A stretch of DNA of 64,000 nt from Thalassobellus sp050294475 (GTDB lineage Bacteria > Bacteroidota > Bacteroidia > Flavobacteriales > Flavobacteriaceae). The first letter of the stretch is position 1; each line of letters starts with the position of its first letter. A model generated the notes under the pieces. That model did no database searches, had not been told where the DNA came from, and was given only the letters and a program-made list of their open reading frames with translations. The stretch is taken from assembly GCA_050294475.1 (NCBI GenBank), contig JBNKOE010000013.1:1-64000 (forward strand), in the 5' to 3' direction. The translations under genes were made by a program, and so were the position numbers. Of this stretch, positions 62,101 through 64,000 are shown piece after piece.

Positions 62101-64000
62101 ATCTCATCCTGACCCTCAGGGTAGTCAGTAAGCTTGGTTAAACACCAACCAACACCTGACACATTTTCCTTATTATAGGCAAAATTAGTTTCTTTCCCTA
62201 GATAATTGGTTTCTTTAAGCAACCGTTGCCATGCATCATAAGAAAATGTAGTTGTTTGACCATAAGGGGATGTCGTTGACAATGGATTTCCTGTTGCAGT
62301 ATCATAAGTAAAAGTGGTTTCCAAGCCCAAAACATCAGTACTTTTGGTCATAAAACGACCACTGGTATCATAAGTGTATATTTCAACACGATTTGCTATT
62401 CCTGTGCCACTTAAGGTTTTTTGGGTAATATTTCCAAAGGCATCATATAGGAAATTTTCGGTAAGCCATGATGTCCCATTACCTTTCTTTTTTGTTTGTG
62501 TGACCAAATTGTTATTATATGCAAACTCTACTTCAGTAGTAAAAGAACTTCCACTTAAGATGCTAACTACCGTATTTTTGGTAGGGCGGCCTATATGGTA
62601 ATATTGATTTGTTACTGAAGGATTATTAGAGTATTGATATGTTATTGTTTTTGAACCACCAGGGAAAGATGTTATGATTGATAATGGATTTTGATAAGGG
62701 TCATACGAATAGCTTTCTGTGAAACTAATATTTTGCAGGCCATCTTCTTTTATTATCTGGGTTGGAACATTAACAAAAACTTTGTTAGCCAATAATTGTG
62801 TTGAATAGGTATAATCGGACTTACTCACAAAACTAGAAGGTGTGTCAGATGAAGAAGTTGATACCCATTCTTGGAGTACAGCTCCTCTTTTTTGCATATC
62901 ATGTTTAGAAATATTCCAAAGTTCACCAACACCAGTTCCAAACCAATTGGTTCTCTTAACAGTTTTAAATCCTAAAAAACCTAAACCATTTGCATGAAAT
63001 ACTGCCCCTTTATATTGATACAATTGTTGTTGGACATGACCAGATCCGGTGTGTTTGGATTCTTTAACAACTTTTAATGACGGAGCAACATTGACGTTCA
63101 CGTAAGGATAATTTTCATCATAATCAAATGCATATGTGGTTGTTCCGTATTTAGATTCTAATCTCTCATAAAGCACATCTGTGATAAGACCATCGTTTGT
63201 AATCTTTTTAAGTGAGACATCACTTTTATGGTCCTTATTAAATTCATAAGTATAAACATTATTGCCATCTATATAAGCATACTCTAAATTGCTATTAGTG
63301 TTTTTTGCCTCTAAAAATATTGGAATTCCATATTTTGTAAGTCCATTGTTTGTAGCTAAAGAATTGGTCGTTAAAGCAAAAGAAGGAGTACTATCTGTTG
63401 AACTGAATTTATTAACGTAAAGCTGTAATCTGTCACTTACCACATTATAAGATGAATACGGAGAAACTACTTCGTGCTTTAAAATATCTGATTTACCATC
63501 ACCATTATAATCTTGTGCTATATAATGATATTCATACATAGGATTACTCATATATACCCCATTAACAGTACGTCCACCATTATAAACATAGTTTTCTGTG
63601 TATGTTACACCTATATTCTTGGAATAGTAATAAATCCCATTGCCTTTAGATAGATAGAAATACCAGGTTGAACTATTATTAGTTGAAGGCTGTGCAAAAT
63701 CCATTTTCCCATCTCCATTGTAGTCTCCTAACAATATTGGCTTATCTTTATCTATATAACTGTTTGAGAAACTAGCTATTTGTGTTAAATTCATATTAGA
63801 AGTAAGGCTATATACTCTTACCATACCATCTCTTATATGCATTAAATCGGTTTTTCCATCGCTGTCAAAATCTACTCCAAATAGGTCATCAGTACTCCCC
63901 AAATTATCAATTAAAGTTCCAATATTATTATAAAAGCTTGTGATGGCATCCCTTTTTAAGTCAATAAAAGAAACTCTGGAATAATTTGTAGTATACGAAT
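59178..64000 (-). CDS. RHS/YD-repeat polymorphic toxin, N-terminus beyond window
   Basis: At least 1600 aa; the frame stays open to base 64000, so the start lies outside. It has FG-GAP/VCBS calcium repeats (FDSDGKTDLMHI, DYNGDGKMDFAQP, DYNGDGKSDILKH), many YD repeats (residues about 450-1090) and the RHS core (YLHRDYLGSILAITNANGTL, GRMYDAELGRFLSPDNF, NRYGYVWNNPLSFTDPSGE). After the core come Gly/Ala-rich hydrophobic helices and a C-terminal domain with TYGHEYGHIYQFY, a HExxH-like zinc protease motif, ending with two cysteines. RHS proteins cage and deliver C-terminal toxins to rival cells. A metalloprotease-type toxin is inferred. Confidence 0.88.
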   Translation of the reverse strand, partial: SYTTNYSRVSFIDLKRDAITSFYNNIGTLIDNLGSTDDLFGVDFDSDGKTDLMHIRDGMVRVYSLTSNMNLTQIASFSNSYIDKDKPILLGDYNGDGKMDFAQPSTNNSSTWYFYLSKGNGIYYYSKNIGVTYTENYVYNGGRTVNGVYMSNPMYEYHYIAQDYNGDGKSDILKHEVVSPYSSYNVVSDRLQLYVNKFSSTDSTPSFALTTNSLATNNGLTKYGIPIFLEAKNTNSNLEYAYIDGNNVYTYEFNKDHKSDVSLKKITNDGLITDVLYERLESKYGTTTYAFDYDENYPYVNVNVAPSLKVVKESKHTGSGHVQQQLYQYKGAVFHANGLGFLGFKTVKRTNWFGTGVGELWNISKHDMQKRGAVLQEWVSTSSSDTPSSFVSKSDYTYSTQLLANKVFVNVPTQIIKEDGLQNISFTESYSYDPYQNPLSIITSFPGGSKTITYQYSNNPSVTNQYYHIGRPTKNTVVSILSGSSFTTEVEFAYNNNLVTQTKKKGNGTSWLTENFLYDAFGNITQKTLSGTGIANRVEIYTYDTSGRFMTKSTDVLGLETTFTYDTATGNPLSTTSPYGQTTTFSYDAWQRLLKETNYLGKETNFAYNKENVSGVGWCLTKLTDYPEGQDEMTYYNVFGWTVQTKKLSLNYQWIQKSFEYDAIGRQIKESEPYFSNASPTQWNQVYFDQYGRPISQSLFTGKIIDTSYNGLSVTVNDGTKTITTTKDALGNIVTLQDSGGTINYQYYANGAMKSANYGSHTVSTTIDGWGRKASLNDPSAGTYTYEYNILGEITKENTPKGSTDYIYDSFGRISNKKILGDNTDTNINYTYNSVTKLLENINGVAQGRSYAYDYFYDSYKRLNKITETNGGSANFEKQRSYDSFGRVLTDTYISSRSSVSSTVKVKNVYDTSGILSEIRDYNTNDLLWKVNDENARGQVLDIDLGNGITKTKQYDQYGFLTNITDLDNSTGGIQALKMDYNFDVQRGILNSRKNYGFSNWNENFSYDNLDRLTQITGAINHTKDYDGRGRITDNSFVGSYNYDNASTYRLDNITLNNQGDLYYQQHSLQQITYNAYKKPVDIYEEGKGRVSFEYGPMKNRTVAYYGGEQSDKYQRQYRKIYSSIMPVEIVDDTQGNSIKIITYIGGDAYTAPITYIKKSGTNPIDGYHYLHRDYLGSILAITNANGTLLEQRQFGAWGVTDKFVDSQGNTTFGYSSLINRGFTGHEHFFDVSLIHMNGRMYDAELGRFLSPDNFIQDPYNTQSFNRYGYVWNNPLSFTDPSGEIIPLLGAILVGALIGAATAAVVYTVTALITGNWSWSDFGKSILYGAVGGAISGGLSCAGNTLFSSAIANGGKGAFWQSATFNALREVASQVGTSLVFGDGITLGTITGAVAGGIVGAKIPAWSGVKGGYLKNALTEIGYEAMKGGARGAVAGGIGSLIDGKNLRDGILYGARNGAIGGAAQSAAMIATFGATTQLSEEDSKYIKAIQEKNNFKGKYVVRKGGIYQGVQSLLKYKREVTWGNSIVAFNGTAPETYGHEYGHIYQFYTQGWAKFQGKGLVEQFLDFLGLASPYFTPGYNEYNAEKMLHGVGGCSIYPGSSSTCF

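Overview
The window is AT-rich DNA from a member of the Flavobacteriaceae (Bacteroidetes). The evidence is the type IX secretion sorting domains (type A on the LRR protein at 14744-16996, type B on the protein at 54109-57972), CTnDOT-type Tra proteins, an RteC regulator, TPR-membrane-HTH regulators and a TTG-N20-TAnnTTTG promoter. No rRNA gene, complete tRNA or CRISPR array was found.

1-12.7 kb: a compact type II secretion / type IV pilus-like locus. It has a response regulator, a pseudopilin, a prepilin peptidase, a GspE-type ATPase, a secretin, a PilM/PilN- or GspL-like protein and a PilO/GspM-like protein. Exported 'VGIGTTTP' tail-fibre-like paralogues sit on both sides and inside it: three leftward (1-2796), two rightward (6606-8755), plus a deletion remnant. 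No GspF/PilC platform gene is visible. The paralogues are reasonable candidate substrates.

12.7-19.1 kb: chromosomal genes. An IS3 transposase remnant, a divergent HxlR regulator/SDR oxidoreductase pair with a clear operator and promoter, an LRR-type T9SS cargo protein, and a TPR/HTH regulator.

19.1-33.65 kb: integrative element 1, about 14.5 kb and very AT-rich. It is bounded by a 27-bp direct repeat of the 3' end of an initiator tRNA-fMet gene, and both ends carry tandem 11-bp TCGGGAATA-type repeats that look like integrase arm sites. It carries an integrase, an excisionase-like HTH, a family-A-like (TV-Pol-like) polymerase, an XRE repressor with a palindromic operator, and a tight cargo operon: Mrr-nuclease/STAND NTPase, CoiA-like nuclease, HExxH metalloprotease, PIN-domain/solenoid protein. 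I propose this operon is an undescribed or poorly described defence system. Its CoiA-like gene overlaps a second same-strand reading frame for about 1 kb, and both frames are free of stops.

33.65 kb to about 54 kb: element 2, a CTnDOT/ICE-like element placed directly beside element 1 and sharing the tRNA-fMet fragment. It has its own integrase with its own 11-bp tandem repeat, traN-M-K-J-I-G-F-E, a Hachiman/AbpAB-like nuclease-helicase pair, a DnaC-like loader module, an HTH excisionase-like gene, rteC with candidate palindromic operators, and a PLP-synthase/acyltransferase fusion with STAS-like and PAS-AraC genes. No relaxase or coupling protein is in view. The right end was not found.

54-64 kb: large surface and secreted proteins. 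A PKD/type B T9SS protein, two small lipoproteins, and an RHS/YD-repeat polymorphic toxin whose C-terminus has a metalloprotease-like GHEYGH motif. The RHS gene runs off the right edge.
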